Notes under the pieces: model-generated
Seen by the model: only the letters and a program-made list of their open reading frames with translations
Database searches by the model: none
What the model was told of the DNA's origin: nothing
Part shown: positions 8,140 to 16,773 of the stretch, one piece after another
Numbering within the stretch: position 1 is the first letter of the stretch
Layout of the letters: every line of letters begins with the position of its first letter
Made by a program: the position numbers and the translations under genes
Origin: an uncultured Ruminococcus sp.
GTDB taxonomy: Bacteria > Bacillota > Clostridia > Oscillospirales > Ruminococcaceae
Length of the DNA: 64,000 nt
Assembly (NCBI GenBank): GCA_900541495.1
Contig: UQKC01000004.1
Coordinates: 18,727 to 82,726, forward strand
Direction: 5' to 3'

Positions 8140-8983
8140 AATATACAAATCCCAGTCGTACAGCTATGGTGCTTCCCAACCCGTCAAGATAGATAATACC
8201 GTCATTCTTCCGGGCGAGGGAAACGCCGAGAATGATGCTCCCTCGCGCGAAGAGCTTGAACAGCAGAAGCAGAGGGAAGCCGCCGCTAAAGAAGCGGAGT
8301 TCCGCGCCGCAGTCGATCGTCAGGTCGCAGCGGCAGTCGAGGATTACCGCATAAGAACAGAAGCCGCACGGCGTGAGATAATCGAAAATGCAAAGCTCGA
8401 AGCCAAAAGCATCGCCGAGGACGCTAAGACAGCCACCGCCGCCGTTATCGAAAAGGCGAACAAGGAGTGCGCTATCTTAAAGGAAAAGGCGAAAGCCGAG
8501 GGCTTCAAAGAGGGCTATGACGAGGGCAAAAAGCAGTCGCTCGAAAAGTGCCAAAAGTACGTCGATGCGTCAGCACAGCTGCTCTCCGATATAAATTCGC
8601 GTAAGGACGCATACTTCCTCGACAACGAGAACGAAATGCGCGAAACGATGTGCGAAATGCTCGAAAAGATCACGGGCGAGGAACTCAAAATCAACCCCGA
8701 GGTCATTGAAAGCATTATCGAAAACGCCGCAAAAAGCTTCCGCAACTCCGATTACATAAAAATTTCGCTTGCACAGGGTGAGGTTTCAAAAGAACTCAAG
8801 ACCGATGCAAAGCTTATCAAACAGATAATACCTTATATCAAAGATATTGAAATAGAAATTCTTCCCGATGCTGAGGACGGCACAGTTATCCTCGACAACG
8901 GCGAAGAGATACTTGATGCTTCCGTTCCGACCCAGCTTGAATTCCTCAAAGAGATAATGAAGAATACAAGGGGCGAGGAATGA
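8132..8983 (+). CDS. fliH: Flagellar assembly protein FliH
   Basis: 283 aa from TTG 8132, which overlaps the fliG stop; GGAGAGGA at 8116-8123 is its ribosome site. The N-terminus LKIYKSQSYSYG is the usual short hydrophobic and aromatic start of FliH. It is followed by a long Glu/Lys/Ala coiled coil (about residues 35-145) and the C-terminal FliH/YscL domain. FliH holds the export ATPase FliI and tethers it to FlhA and FliN/FliY. Direct neighbour of fliI. Confidence 0.9.
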   Translation: MLKIYKSQSYSYGASQPVKIDNTVILPGEGNAENDAPSREELEQQKQREAAAKEAEFRAAVDRQVAAAVEDYRIRTEAARREIIENAKLEAKSIAEDAKTATAAVIEKANKECAILKEKAKAEGFKEGYDEGKKQSLEKCQKYVDASAQLLSDINSRKDAYFLDNENEMRETMCEMLEKITGEELKINPEVIESIIENAAKSFRNSDYIKISLAQGEVSKELKTDAKLIKQIIPYIKDIEIEILPDAEDGTVILDNGEEILDASVPTQLEFLKEIMKNTRGEE

Positions 8984-8999
8984 CGAGGAGATAACCCGA

Positions 9000-10304
9000 A
9001 TGAACTTTAACGCTATCCGTGAAAACGTCAAAAATGCCGATCTTTACAGGCACATGGGAAAAATTGAAAAGATCATCGGTATGACTGTCGAAGCCACGGG
9101 ACCCGAATGTAACATCGGCGATGTCTGCCGCATATTCCGCAAAGGCTCGGACGAGTTCATTTACGGCGAAGCGGTCGGCTTTAACGAGGGAAAGGTCGTG
9201 CTGATGCCTTATACCGACATCGACGGCATAGGCCCCGGTTCAATAGTTGACAATACGGGCAGACAGCTTGAAGTCAGAACGGGCGATGCACTCGTCGGAC
9301 GTATCATCAACGCCATCGGCGAACCGATAGACGGCAAAGGTCCGATACATACTACCGACAGCTACCCGATCGCAGGAAACCCCGTAAATCCGCTCACCCG
9401 ACCGAGGATCGAGGATATTATCCCGTTCGGCGTAAAGGCGATAGACGGTCTGCTCACGATAGGCAGAGGTCAGCGTATGGGCATCTTTGCAGGTTCGGGT
9501 GTCGGAAAATCGACGCTCCTCGGTATGATAGCGAGAGAAGTCGAAGCCGATATCAACGTTATCGCGCTCGTCGGAGAGCGTGGACGAGAAGTGCTTGAAT
9601 TCATCGAGCGCGACCTCGGGGAAAAGGGAATGGCAAGGTCAGTCCTTGTCGTTGCGACCTCTGACCAGCCCTCGATGATGAGAAATAAATGTCCCATGAC
9701 CGCCACGGCTATCGCGGAATACTTCAAGGATCAGGGCAAAAACGTCCTGCTGATGATGGATTCGCTCACACGATATGCTATGGCTCAGCGTGAGATAGGT
9801 CTTGCAACGGGCGAAGCGCCTATCGCAAGAGGCTATACGCCATCGATCTACACCACTATGCCGAAGCTCCTCGAAAGAGCGGGCAACTTTGAAAAAGGCT
9901 CGATAACGGGCATCTACACCGTTCTCGTTGAGGGCGACGATACCAACGAGCCTATCTCCGATACGGTCAGAGGTATCATTGACGGTCATATCATTCTCTC
10001 GCGTAAGGTAGCGGCGAAGAACCACTATCCTGCGATAGAGATACTCGAATCGGTTTCGCGACTTATGTCCGAGATCGCCGACAAAAAGCACAAGGACAAC
10101 GCGGCAAAGCTGCGAAATCTCCTCTCGGTCTATAACGCAAACTACGACCTCGTTTCAATAGGCGCATACAAAAAGGGTACAAACCCTGCGCTAGATGAAG
10201 CGATAAGAAAAATAGACAAGATCAACGCATTTTTACAGCAGAAAACGGACGAAGCGTTCTCTTTTGACGAAACGCTGAAGCTGCTCGAAGAAGCTGTAAA
10301 ATAA
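9000..10304 (+). CDS. fliI: Flagellum-specific export ATPase FliI
   Basis: 434 aa. F1-beta-type ATPase: Walker A AGSGVGKST (about residues 163-171), Walker B LLMMDSLTRYA, and the ARGYTPS region typical of FliI/YscN. Powers unfolding and entry of flagellar substrates into the FlhA/FlhB gate. ATG 9000 follows GAGGAGATAA. Family-normal length. Confidence 0.97.
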   Translation: MNFNAIRENVKNADLYRHMGKIEKIIGMTVEATGPECNIGDVCRIFRKGSDEFIYGEAVGFNEGKVVLMPYTDIDGIGPGSIVDNTGRQLEVRTGDALVGRIINAIGEPIDGKGPIHTTDSYPIAGNPVNPLTRPRIEDIIPFGVKAIDGLLTIGRGQRMGIFAGSGVGKSTLLGMIAREVEADINVIALVGERGREVLEFIERDLGEKGMARSVLVVATSDQPSMMRNKCPMTATAIAEYFKDQGKNVLLMMDSLTRYAMAQREIGLATGEAPIARGYTPSIYTTMPKLLERAGNFEKGSITGIYTVLVEGDDTNEPISDTVRGIIDGHIILSRKVAAKNHYPAIEILESVSRLMSEIADKKHKDNAAKLRNLLSVYNANYDLVSIGAYKKGTNPALDEAIRKIDKINAFLQQKTDEAFSFDETLKLLEEAVK

Positions 10305-10324
10305 CTCCTTGGAGGTAATCATTC

Positions 10325-10762
10325 TTGAAGCGGTTTGAATTTTCACTAAACAAGCTTATGGGTTATAAAAAACAGGTGCTTGACAGAGAAAAGAACAATC
10401 TCGCTCACCTGCGAATGCAGCAGCAGCAGATGCAGGAGGAAAAAATGCAGCTCGAAGCCAAGCTCAAACGCTCGGCGGATGAGTACCGCGAGCTCTCGGG
10501 CAAAGGCATAACCGTTATGCAGATAACGATGTTCAAAGGTTATCACCAGTCGCTCCGTATGCAGATAAAAGAGCTTGAAAATTCGATAGAGGAAATGGAG
10601 AAAAAGGTACAGCGCCAGCTCGGTGTTGTTATCGATGCGACAAAAGAAGTTTCCTCGCTCGAAAAGCTCGAAGAAAAGCAGCTTGAAGAATACAAATTCA
10701 AGGTGCAGAAAGCGGAGGAGCAGTTCATTTCCGAATACGTTATGAACAGCACATATCATTAA
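10325..10762 (+). CDS. fliJ: Flagellar export chaperone FliJ
   Basis: 145 aa from TTG 10325 with GGAGG at 10311-10315. Nearly all coiled coil, rich in Gln/Lys/Glu, starting KRFEFSLNKLMGYKKQV as FliJ proteins do. FliJ is the stalk-like partner of the FliI ring that touches FlhA. Identity rests on this pattern and on position between fliI and fliK. Confidence 0.88.
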   Translation: MKRFEFSLNKLMGYKKQVLDREKNNLAHLRMQQQQMQEEKMQLEAKLKRSADEYRELSGKGITVMQITMFKGYHQSLRMQIKELENSIEEMEKKVQRQLGVVIDATKEVSSLEKLEEKQLEEYKFKVQKAEEQFISEYVMNSTYH

Positions 10763-10783
10763 ATTCGGTGGTCAAAAATCAAT

Positions 10784-10850
10784 GTAGGGGACGGGTCTCC
10801 CGTCCCGTTCGGCAAATGCGTTAAATCGGGACGGGAAACCCGTCCCCTAC
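10784..10850. repeat. Inverted pair of GTAGGGGACGGG palindromes
   Basis: Left copy GTAGGGGACGGG...CCCGTCCCG and right copy CGGGACGGG...CCGTCCCCTAC face each other about 17 bp apart, giving a 67-bp near-perfect palindrome. Confidence 0.8.
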
Positions 10851-10879
10851 AATAATTGATAGGTATACTGATAATTTTA

Positions 10880-11087
10880 TCGGCGGTGCAATACACTGTC
10901 TTCGCGATAATAAAGTGATTTCTAACAAAAACAAAGCACAGCGCAGCGAAGCACGGCGCGAATTGTCCGTGGGGCTTCCCCACTCGGTTTTGATCGGTCG
11001 GCGGTGCAATACACTGTCTTCGCGATAACAAAGTGATTTCTAACAAAAACAAAGCACGGCGCGAATTGTCCGTGGGGGCTTCCCCAC
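10880..11087. repeat. Two tandem copies of a ~90-100 bp unit upstream of fliK
   Basis: Unit A (10880-10984) and unit B (10998-11087) both begin TCGGCGGTGCAATACACTG and end in a CGTGGGG...CCCCACT hairpin. Unit A has an extra 15 bp from a local duplication (GCACAGCGCAGCGAAGCACG against GCACG). The end hairpin belongs to the GGGAAGCC repeat family in reverse orientation. Confidence 0.85.
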
Positions 11088-11105
11088 TGAAAGGAGGTGA
11101 AAATT

Positions 11106-12602
11106 ATGGATATAAGCAACATTCTCAATATCGGTATGGGCGTAAATGCTCCCGACTTCGGCTCAGTTGACGCAAACGCGGCTTCGGAAATAAGCTTCGG
11201 CGACATTCTCGGCTCGGCTGTCACAGCAAATACACCCGTTGACGATATCACGCAGGAAGTTGACATTACCGAGGATAATGCAGAGGAGAACAACACCTTT
11301 TCAAAGCTTGTTTCGGAGCTTGCGCAGGACGTTTCCAACGCAGACAAAAGCGTTATCGATTCGGCGGTGAAGATGATGCTCTCGGTCGGAAATGCGGCTG
11401 AAAAGCTTATGTACGGCACTTCGGACAGCTCTTCGCAGAACAACGATGAAAATACCGATGTTATCAATATTCTTTCCAATATGATAAAGTTCGTTACCTC
11501 GCAGGACGGCGAAGATTTCGTTTCGGACGAAGAAACGGGACTTGCACTCACGCTCGGAGATATCTCGGCATTGCTTGAAACGGGTCTTTCCGAGGGTAAA
11601 TCGGCTGATGAGATCGCAGACGAGATGAAAAAGCTCGCAGAGGGCGATGATACCGACCTTTCGGCTCTCGCAAACGCAGTCGTTTCTATGATGGATATGA
11701 TGCCCGTCAGCGCAAACGAGGAAATTCTCGATGAGATACCCTTTGAAGCAGCAGCAAAGACAGCTTCGGTGACGGAAGTTCTTTCCTCCGATACTGCTCC
11801 AACACAGAAAGCGGAAACGATAGTGTCTATACTCGAAAACAAGACAGGATTTAACGATCTGTCTTCCTTTGAAAGCTTCCGGAGCGCATTAAAGCTTGCA
11901 CTTTACAGTGATAACAGCGCAGATACAGCCGATACCTCTTTCGCAGCGCTCCACAAGACAGCGGCATTCGCAAGAATAAACGATGTTTCGGCGCAGATAA
12001 GAGTTATTGCGGGCTCGGACGAAAACAGCGCAGAGCAGGCAGCGGCAAACGTCGTCCTTACGGCGCAGAACCCCGTTCAGACGAATATTTTTGCTGATAT
12101 CGAGATACCGACAGACACGGTTGAGGTCTACAAGCAGCTTGCAGACTTTGCAGTACAGCAGATAACGCAGAGCGTCAGCGAAACCACGCAGAACGGCGCA
12201 GTTCAGGAGCTTGTGGTAGTTCTCAAACCCGAAAACCTCGGAGAAGTTGCAGTTAAGGTAACAGCTGACACATCGGGCGCAGTTTCTATTGTCCTCGCAG
12301 CTTCAAACGAAGAAGTCGGCAGGGCGCTCGCAGCGAACTCGGCAGCACTTACCGAAAGCTTTGCAAAGCAGAACGTTGACGTTCAGAATGTGAACGTTGT
12401 TGCTCCCTCGGAGGCGGCTTCCTATATGGGACTCGACTTCTCGAACCAGAGCTTTAACCGCCGAAATGATGAAACTTCACAGAGCGAAAACGCTTCGACT
12501 AACCGTATCTCGGGCATTGCAAAGGCTGATGACGAAGCGGAAAGCGGAGTTACAGCAGCAAGAAAACTTTTAAAGGAGGCAAAATTATGGCTAACAGCTT
12601 AG
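11106..12602 (+). CDS. fliK: Flagellar hook-length control protein FliK
   Basis: 498 aa from ATG 11106; AGGAGG (11092-11097) is its ribosome site, and a GTG at 11097 overlaps that site and is rejected. Long acidic, Ser/Ala/Asp-rich N-terminal region (about 1-355), as usual for the secreted ruler. The conserved C-terminal Flg_hook domain contains LVVVLKPENLGEVAVKVTAD, where the L.P..LG.V.V pattern is diagnostic. FliK measures the hook and switches FlhB specificity. Its end overlaps flgD by 16 nt. Confidence 0.9.
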   Translation: MDISNILNIGMGVNAPDFGSVDANAASEISFGDILGSAVTANTPVDDITQEVDITEDNAEENNTFSKLVSELAQDVSNADKSVIDSAVKMMLSVGNAAEKLMYGTSDSSSQNNDENTDVINILSNMIKFVTSQDGEDFVSDEETGLALTLGDISALLETGLSEGKSADEIADEMKKLAEGDDTDLSALANAVVSMMDMMPVSANEEILDEIPFEAAAKTASVTEVLSSDTAPTQKAETIVSILENKTGFNDLSSFESFRSALKLALYSDNSADTADTSFAALHKTAAFARINDVSAQIRVIAGSDENSAEQAAANVVLTAQNPVQTNIFADIEIPTDTVEVYKQLADFAVQQITQSVSETTQNGAVQELVVVLKPENLGEVAVKVTADTSGAVSIVLAASNEEVGRALAANSAALTESFAKQNVDVQNVNVVAPSEAASYMGLDFSNQSFNRRNDETSQSENASTNRISGIAKADDEAESGVTAARKLLKEAKLWLTA

Positions 12603-14344
12603 GAAACCTTTCGATCGATTCGACGGGCGGTGCTTACTCAAAGTACAGCAACAAGGTCGTTGATACGACAAAGGGTGACGAAGCTACTTCCTATATGGAC
12701 TTTGACAGCTACTTAAAGGTACTCGCAACGCAGATGTCCAATCAGGACTTCAACGACCCTATGAGCGATACCGATATGCTCCAGCAGATGTCGTCCTATT
12801 CGATGCTCGAAGGCATCAAGAATATGACCTCTCAGGCAAATATCAGCTATGCGACAAACCTTGTCGGAAAGGCTGTAACGGTCAATGACGGTCACGATTA
12901 TGACACGGGCATAGTTGAATCCGTAGTCGTTTCGGACGGTACGCCTTACCTTGTTGTAAACGGCGGAAAGTACGAAGTTTCGACTGTTTCAAACGTTACT
13001 TCTTCCGATATCTACAACCTTATCTCGAAGCTTATCGGTCAGGAAGTCAATATCCACGGCTCTTCCGAGGACGAGATCGCTGCAAGCGGCAAGGTCACGA
13101 ACATTCTTGTACTCGACGGAAACGCTTATGTTATCGTTGACGGCAAGGATAAATATCCGCTCAAAGATGTTTCGCTCAAAAACAGCGGAAAGACCGATGA
13201 AGACGGCACTGACAAAACAGAAGGCACAGACGGTTCCAATACCGAAAAGGGCGAAGAAAGCACTGGCGCTTCCGAAAGCACATCGGACGGCACAACGACC
13301 ACGACCGATTCAACCGTTGCACAGGCTGAAACTATGTCAAGCTATATGGCTCAGTCGGACGCTTTGTTCAGCGAGCTTATGAGCACTATCGATTCTATCA
13401 GCGGAACGGAAACAAAGTCGGTCAGCGTTATAAACAACCTTAAACCGAACCTTGACGGCTATGAAACAGTAACGGTAACAAAGCTCGATATCCCGAATTA
13501 TGCGGCTGCATATCTTGCACAGTATGAGGATCTTCAGGATCTCATTCTTCCGAATACGACCTATGCTAACCCAAATGATGATGTGACTTCGACAAACCTT
13601 ATCGCAGGCACACAGAATGCAGGCTACAATACGCTTTATGCCGATACTTCATCGAATACTTCCTCCACTGCGGCTTCGTCGAATACAGCGGCAACGCTCA
13701 CAGCAGGCAGATATGATATCCCCCTCACAACATCGAACCTCTTTGCGGTAGCGAATGCTTCCAGAACAGGTCAGCTCACACCTACCCTTTCCAATGCACA
13801 GGTATACAGCATCATTTCAAGCGGAAGCTACAGCACAAGATACAGCGAAAAGTACGGTCTTGAAGCTTATTCCGATTCAAAGCCCGGCATTTCAAACTCC
13901 GACTGTGAACCGCACAGACTCGATGCAGACAAATATCCCGAGCAGGCAGCTCTTGCAGACGCTCTCGGAACAAGAATGTACGATATCAAGTTCATCAACA
14001 ACAGAGCCATCACTTCAAGAATAGATACTTCAAGAGTTATCGGCAAAACGATCAGCGGCAGAGAAATTTCGGAGATCGGCTACTGCGGCGTCGGCAGACT
14101 TGGCGAAGTCGTTACTTTCAAGGACGGCAAGCAGCGTGTTGAGATAATGTTCGACAACGGCAATTCAGGTTGGCTTGAAACATCGGGCAAGTACACCATC
14201 GACCAGATCATCAATCAGCAGGTCGGAGATGATGTTACTCCGTTTGAAGTTGCAATAGCTTACTATGCAAAGTCACAGTCCGCTCAGAAGTTTGAGAGCC
14301 TCAGACAGAACCTTACTTCAATGGGAGTAAATGTTGTCGGTTAA
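12587..14344 (+). CDS. flgD: Flagellar hook-capping protein FlgD, unusually long
   Basis: 585 aa; AAGGAGG precedes ATG 12587. Residues about 35-90 carry the FlgD N-terminal signature (FDSYLKVLATQMSNQDFNDPM...DMLQQMSSYSMLEGI), which caps the growing hook and is secreted. Then come two small beta repeats (about 90-195), a Thr/Ser/Asp/Glu-rich linker (about 200-250), and a 300-residue C-terminal region with no FlgD match that I recognise. Typical FlgD is 140-240 aa. The extra part would be outside the cell on the hook tip; its function is unknown. Confidence 0.85.
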   Translation: MANSLGNLSIDSTGGAYSKYSNKVVDTTKGDEATSYMDFDSYLKVLATQMSNQDFNDPMSDTDMLQQMSSYSMLEGIKNMTSQANISYATNLVGKAVTVNDGHDYDTGIVESVVVSDGTPYLVVNGGKYEVSTVSNVTSSDIYNLISKLIGQEVNIHGSSEDEIAASGKVTNILVLDGNAYVIVDGKDKYPLKDVSLKNSGKTDEDGTDKTEGTDGSNTEKGEESTGASESTSDGTTTTTDSTVAQAETMSSYMAQSDALFSELMSTIDSISGTETKSVSVINNLKPNLDGYETVTVTKLDIPNYAAAYLAQYEDLQDLILPNTTYANPNDDVTSTNLIAGTQNAGYNTLYADTSSNTSSTAASSNTAATLTAGRYDIPLTTSNLFAVANASRTGQLTPTLSNAQVYSIISSGSYSTRYSEKYGLEAYSDSKPGISNSDCEPHRLDADKYPEQAALADALGTRMYDIKFINNRAITSRIDTSRVIGKTISGREISEIGYCGVGRLGEVVTFKDGKQRVEIMFDNGNSGWLETSGKYTIDQIINQQVGDDVTPFEVAIAYYAKSQSAQKFESLRQNLTSMGVNVVG

Positions 14345-14365
14345 ACGAAAGGACGGTGCTTCGGG

Positions 14366-14785
14366 GTGCTTATAAGCGAACTGATGCAGTCGCGAGGCAT
14401 TACGGCGGTCACGACAGGCAAGGTCGGCGGATACAATGTTCCGAAGACTTCACCCGAGGACAGCGGTTTTGCGAAAGAACTGCAAAGTCAGCTTGACGAA
14501 AAAAAGCGCACTGAGCAGAACGGACAGAGCGGAGTGGTCTTTTCAAAGCATGCTCTCGAGAGGATATCCGAACGGCAGATAGATATCGAAAACGGCGATA
14601 CTCTTGAACGGCTAAATAAGGCTGTCGAGCTTGCAGGCGAAAAAGGCTCGAACGACGCACTGGTTATGATAGGCTCAAATGCTTTCATCGTCAGCATAAA
14701 AAACAACAAGGTCATCACGACCCTTTCTGCAGATGATATGCAGGGAAATATTTTCACGAATATTGATTCTACTGTTATAATGTAA
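14366..14785 (+). CDS. Flagellar operon protein of TIGR02530 type
   Basis: 139 aa from GTG 14366. The core FSKHALERISERQIDIE, then LERLNKAVELAGEKGSNDALVMIGSNAFIVSIKNNKVITTL, matches the flagellar operon protein family found between flgD and flgE in Firmicutes and spirochaetes. The N-terminal about 45 residues are variable. Cytoplasmic, function unknown; probably an assembly factor for the hook. Position and motif agree, so confidence in the family is good. Confidence 0.85.
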   Translation: MLISELMQSRGITAVTTGKVGGYNVPKTSPEDSGFAKELQSQLDEKKRTEQNGQSGVVFSKHALERISERQIDIENGDTLERLNKAVELAGEKGSNDALVMIGSNAFIVSIKNNKVITTLSADDMQGNIFTNIDSTVIM

Positions 14786-14831
14786 AAAACGTTATGTGCG
14801 TAAAAACGATCGGACCTAACCGGAGATCATA

Positions 14832-14858
14832 AGCGTCCCGACTGACTTGACGGACGCT
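14832..14858 (+). promoter_or_regulatory. mRNA hairpin upstream of flgE
   Basis: AGCGTCC (14832-14838) pairs with GGACGCT (14852-14858) across a 13-nt loop. No T-run follows, so it is not a terminator. It may affect processing or flgE translation. Confidence 0.4.
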
Positions 14859-14900
14859 CCGCACAGATATAACAGCAGCTTTTTAAGGAGTGTAATTAAA

Positions 14901-16244
14901 ATGGTTAGATCTCTTTATTCAGGCGTTTCGGGACTTACCTCCCACCAGACAAAAATGGACGTTATCGGTAACAATATCGCTAACGTTAACACTTACGGCT
15001 TCAAATCCTCCAGAGCTTCTTTCAGCGATGTTTTCTACCAGTCGGTAAAGACAGCCGCAGCAGGTACGGAAAGCTTTGCAGGCAACAACCCGTCCACAGT
15101 TGGTTACGGTACTCAGGTCGCTTCTATCGACAAAGATATGTCGCAGTCCTCGTTCCAGTCCACCAACAGAACCCTCGACCTCGCTATCAGCGGCGACGGA
15201 TTCTTCGCAACGGGTGCATTCTCCTCAGGCGCAGACGGCGGCGCTCCCGACGTCACAGCTTCGCCTGACTCTATCACATACACAAGAAACGGCAACTTCG
15301 GCATTGACAGCGCAGGCAACCTCGTTTCCAACAACAACAGATTTATCCTCGGTACAAGAAACACCGAAAAGGGTCTTCTTCTCAACAGCGACCTCAGCGC
15401 TCAGGAGCTTCTCAAGAATACTCTTCAGGATAACAACGGCGACAATCAGATCAACTCCACAGACTATACTTTTGAAAACACTATCAACGTAAACGACCTC
15501 ATCGCAGACGCTTACGGCATCTATACCGACCCCGACACAGGCTATCTCTACACTAACAGAAAGCCTGAACCCGTAGTCAAGGACGGAAAGATCGTCGGCT
15601 ACAAGCAGGGCGATATCGACAAAGATGATACAACGGGCGAAGAAACCTACTATCTCTGCGACCTCAAGGGCAACTATGTTACCTTTGATGACAAGACAGA
15701 CCTTGCTTACTTCAAGTACACGATGAAAGACCCTGCTGACCCGACCAGCACAGCAAGCGTTTCCGCTTACCACATGATCGATAACGGTGACGGCACATGG
15801 GGCGCTGAAGCTTATACTATCAACAATCAGCCTGACCCGAACAAACCGCTCGGCGTTGACGATCTCGCTGTAACGGGCAGGTTCACATACGCTGACCTCG
15901 CTGCTTTCACGATCGGCTCGGACGGCGTTATCACGACGACTTACAACAACACACTCAAAGCTATCGCGCGTGTTGAGATCACAGTTTTCGACAACCCCGA
16001 GGGTCTTATCGAAAACGGCGACACAAGCTTTTCCGAAACCGCAGCTTCAGGCTCGGGCAAGGTAAGAAAAGCAGGCGAGCAGGGAGCAGGCACAGTAGCT
16101 TCCAACAAGCTCGAAATGTCCAACGTAAACCTTGCTCAGGAATTCTCCGATATGATCGTTACACAGAGAGGCTTCCAGGCTAACGCAAGAATCATCACGA
16201 CTTCCGACTCGATGCTCGAAGAGCTTGTAAACCTCAAGAGATAA
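14901..16244 (+). CDS. flgE: Flagellar hook protein FlgE
   Basis: 447 aa from ATG 14901 with AAGGAG at 14885-14890; an upstream in-frame start at 14847 lies inside a structured leader and is rejected. N-terminus MVRSLYSGVSGLTSHQTKMD plus NNIANVNTYGFKSSR, and the C-terminus NVNLAQEFSDMIVTQRGFQAN, are the paired D0 helices of FlgE. Builds the extracellular hook. The middle region (about 170-330) is the exposed variable domain. Confidence 0.95.
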   Translation: MVRSLYSGVSGLTSHQTKMDVIGNNIANVNTYGFKSSRASFSDVFYQSVKTAAAGTESFAGNNPSTVGYGTQVASIDKDMSQSSFQSTNRTLDLAISGDGFFATGAFSSGADGGAPDVTASPDSITYTRNGNFGIDSAGNLVSNNNRFILGTRNTEKGLLLNSDLSAQELLKNTLQDNNGDNQINSTDYTFENTINVNDLIADAYGIYTDPDTGYLYTNRKPEPVVKDGKIVGYKQGDIDKDDTTGEETYYLCDLKGNYVTFDDKTDLAYFKYTMKDPADPTSTASVSAYHMIDNGDGTWGAEAYTINNQPDPNKPLGVDDLAVTGRFTYADLAAFTIGSDGVITTTYNNTLKAIARVEITVFDNPEGLIENGDTSFSETAASGSGKVRKAGEQGAGTVASNKLEMSNVNLAQEFSDMIVTQRGFQANARIITTSDSMLEELVNLKR

Positions 16245-16524
16245 GCTGGGAAGCACCGCGGCAGGTTTTACTTGCTCATAGTGTGGGACGATAATATTAA
16301 TGCAGAGGCGGTTTTGCTTACTGCATTTGAAAAAGTGACGGCAAACCCGTCCTACTGCAGTAGTTTATTTATATATGCCGGAATTTGCGGTGAAATACCG
16401 CAATGTGTTCACGCAGATATAAACTGTCCGGCGCATCGGCTGAATTATCGCATAATAATTTTCCTTCGGGCGGCGGCTCTGCTCGGCGGAGCTGCCATTC
16501 CGTGGGAGATGAAGGTGAAAAATT
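16245..16524. other. Gap between flgE and flbD with repeat
   Basis: 280 bp without a credible gene. It starts with the GGGAAGC...GCGGCAGG repeat (16248-16267), which matches the flgC-fliE gap. Near its end is a GC-rich hairpin (GGCGGCTC...GGAGCTGCC, about 16470-16496). Confidence 0.6.
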
Positions 16525-16716
16525 ATGATATTGGTAACAAGACTTAACGGAACTCCGCTTATGCTCAATGAAGAATTTATTGAAGCGGCAGAGGAAACCC
16601 CCGATACCGTCGTCACGATGATGAACGGTCACAGATACATACTTAAAGAAAAACTCGATGAGATCATCGAAAAATCGTTTGAATTCCGCCGTATGAACGG
16701 TGCTTGCAAAGAATGA
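16525..16716 (+). CDS. flbD: Flagellar FlbD-family protein (SwrD-like)
   Basis: 63 aa. MILVTRLNGTPLMLNEEFIE...PDTVVTMMNGHRYILKE matches the FlbD/SwrD pattern (I.vtRlnG...lN...i..iE..PDT.it..nG..y.v.E). Small cytoplasmic protein encoded before motA in Firmicutes; SwrD raises flagellar torque in Bacillus. GAAGGTG ribosome site. Followed 57 bp later by motA. Confidence 0.93.
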   Translation: MILVTRLNGTPLMLNEEFIEAAEETPDTVVTMMNGHRYILKEKLDEIIEKSFEFRRMNGACKE

Positions 16717-16773
16717 TCCGAGCAGGGGACGCTCGTTTAGAATAGATATGAAATCAAGGAGGATTTTTACCAA

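Larger units (their letters stand above)
10763..11091. other. Repeat-filled gap between fliJ and fliK
   Basis: A 340-bp gap inside the operon. It holds an inverted pair of GTAGGGG palindromes (10784-10850) and two direct copies of a roughly 90-100 bp unit (10880-10984 and 10998-11087). ORFs in this gap are not credible. Confidence 0.7.

Noticed and set aside
5072..10850. Repeated GTAGGGG units as a possible CRISPR array
   Set aside because: Units are far apart, palindromic and unevenly spaced, with no regular spacers and no cas genes.
10922..11842. 306-codon Ser-rich minus-strand ORF
   Set aside because: Antisense to fliK and the tandem repeat; the Ser/Ala/Ile-rich composition is the usual complement of an acidic Ala/Ser-rich gene.
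16272..16547. 91-codon ORF between flgE and flbD
   Set aside because: Lies in a repeat-bearing gap, overlaps the flbD start, and has no ribosome site or domain.
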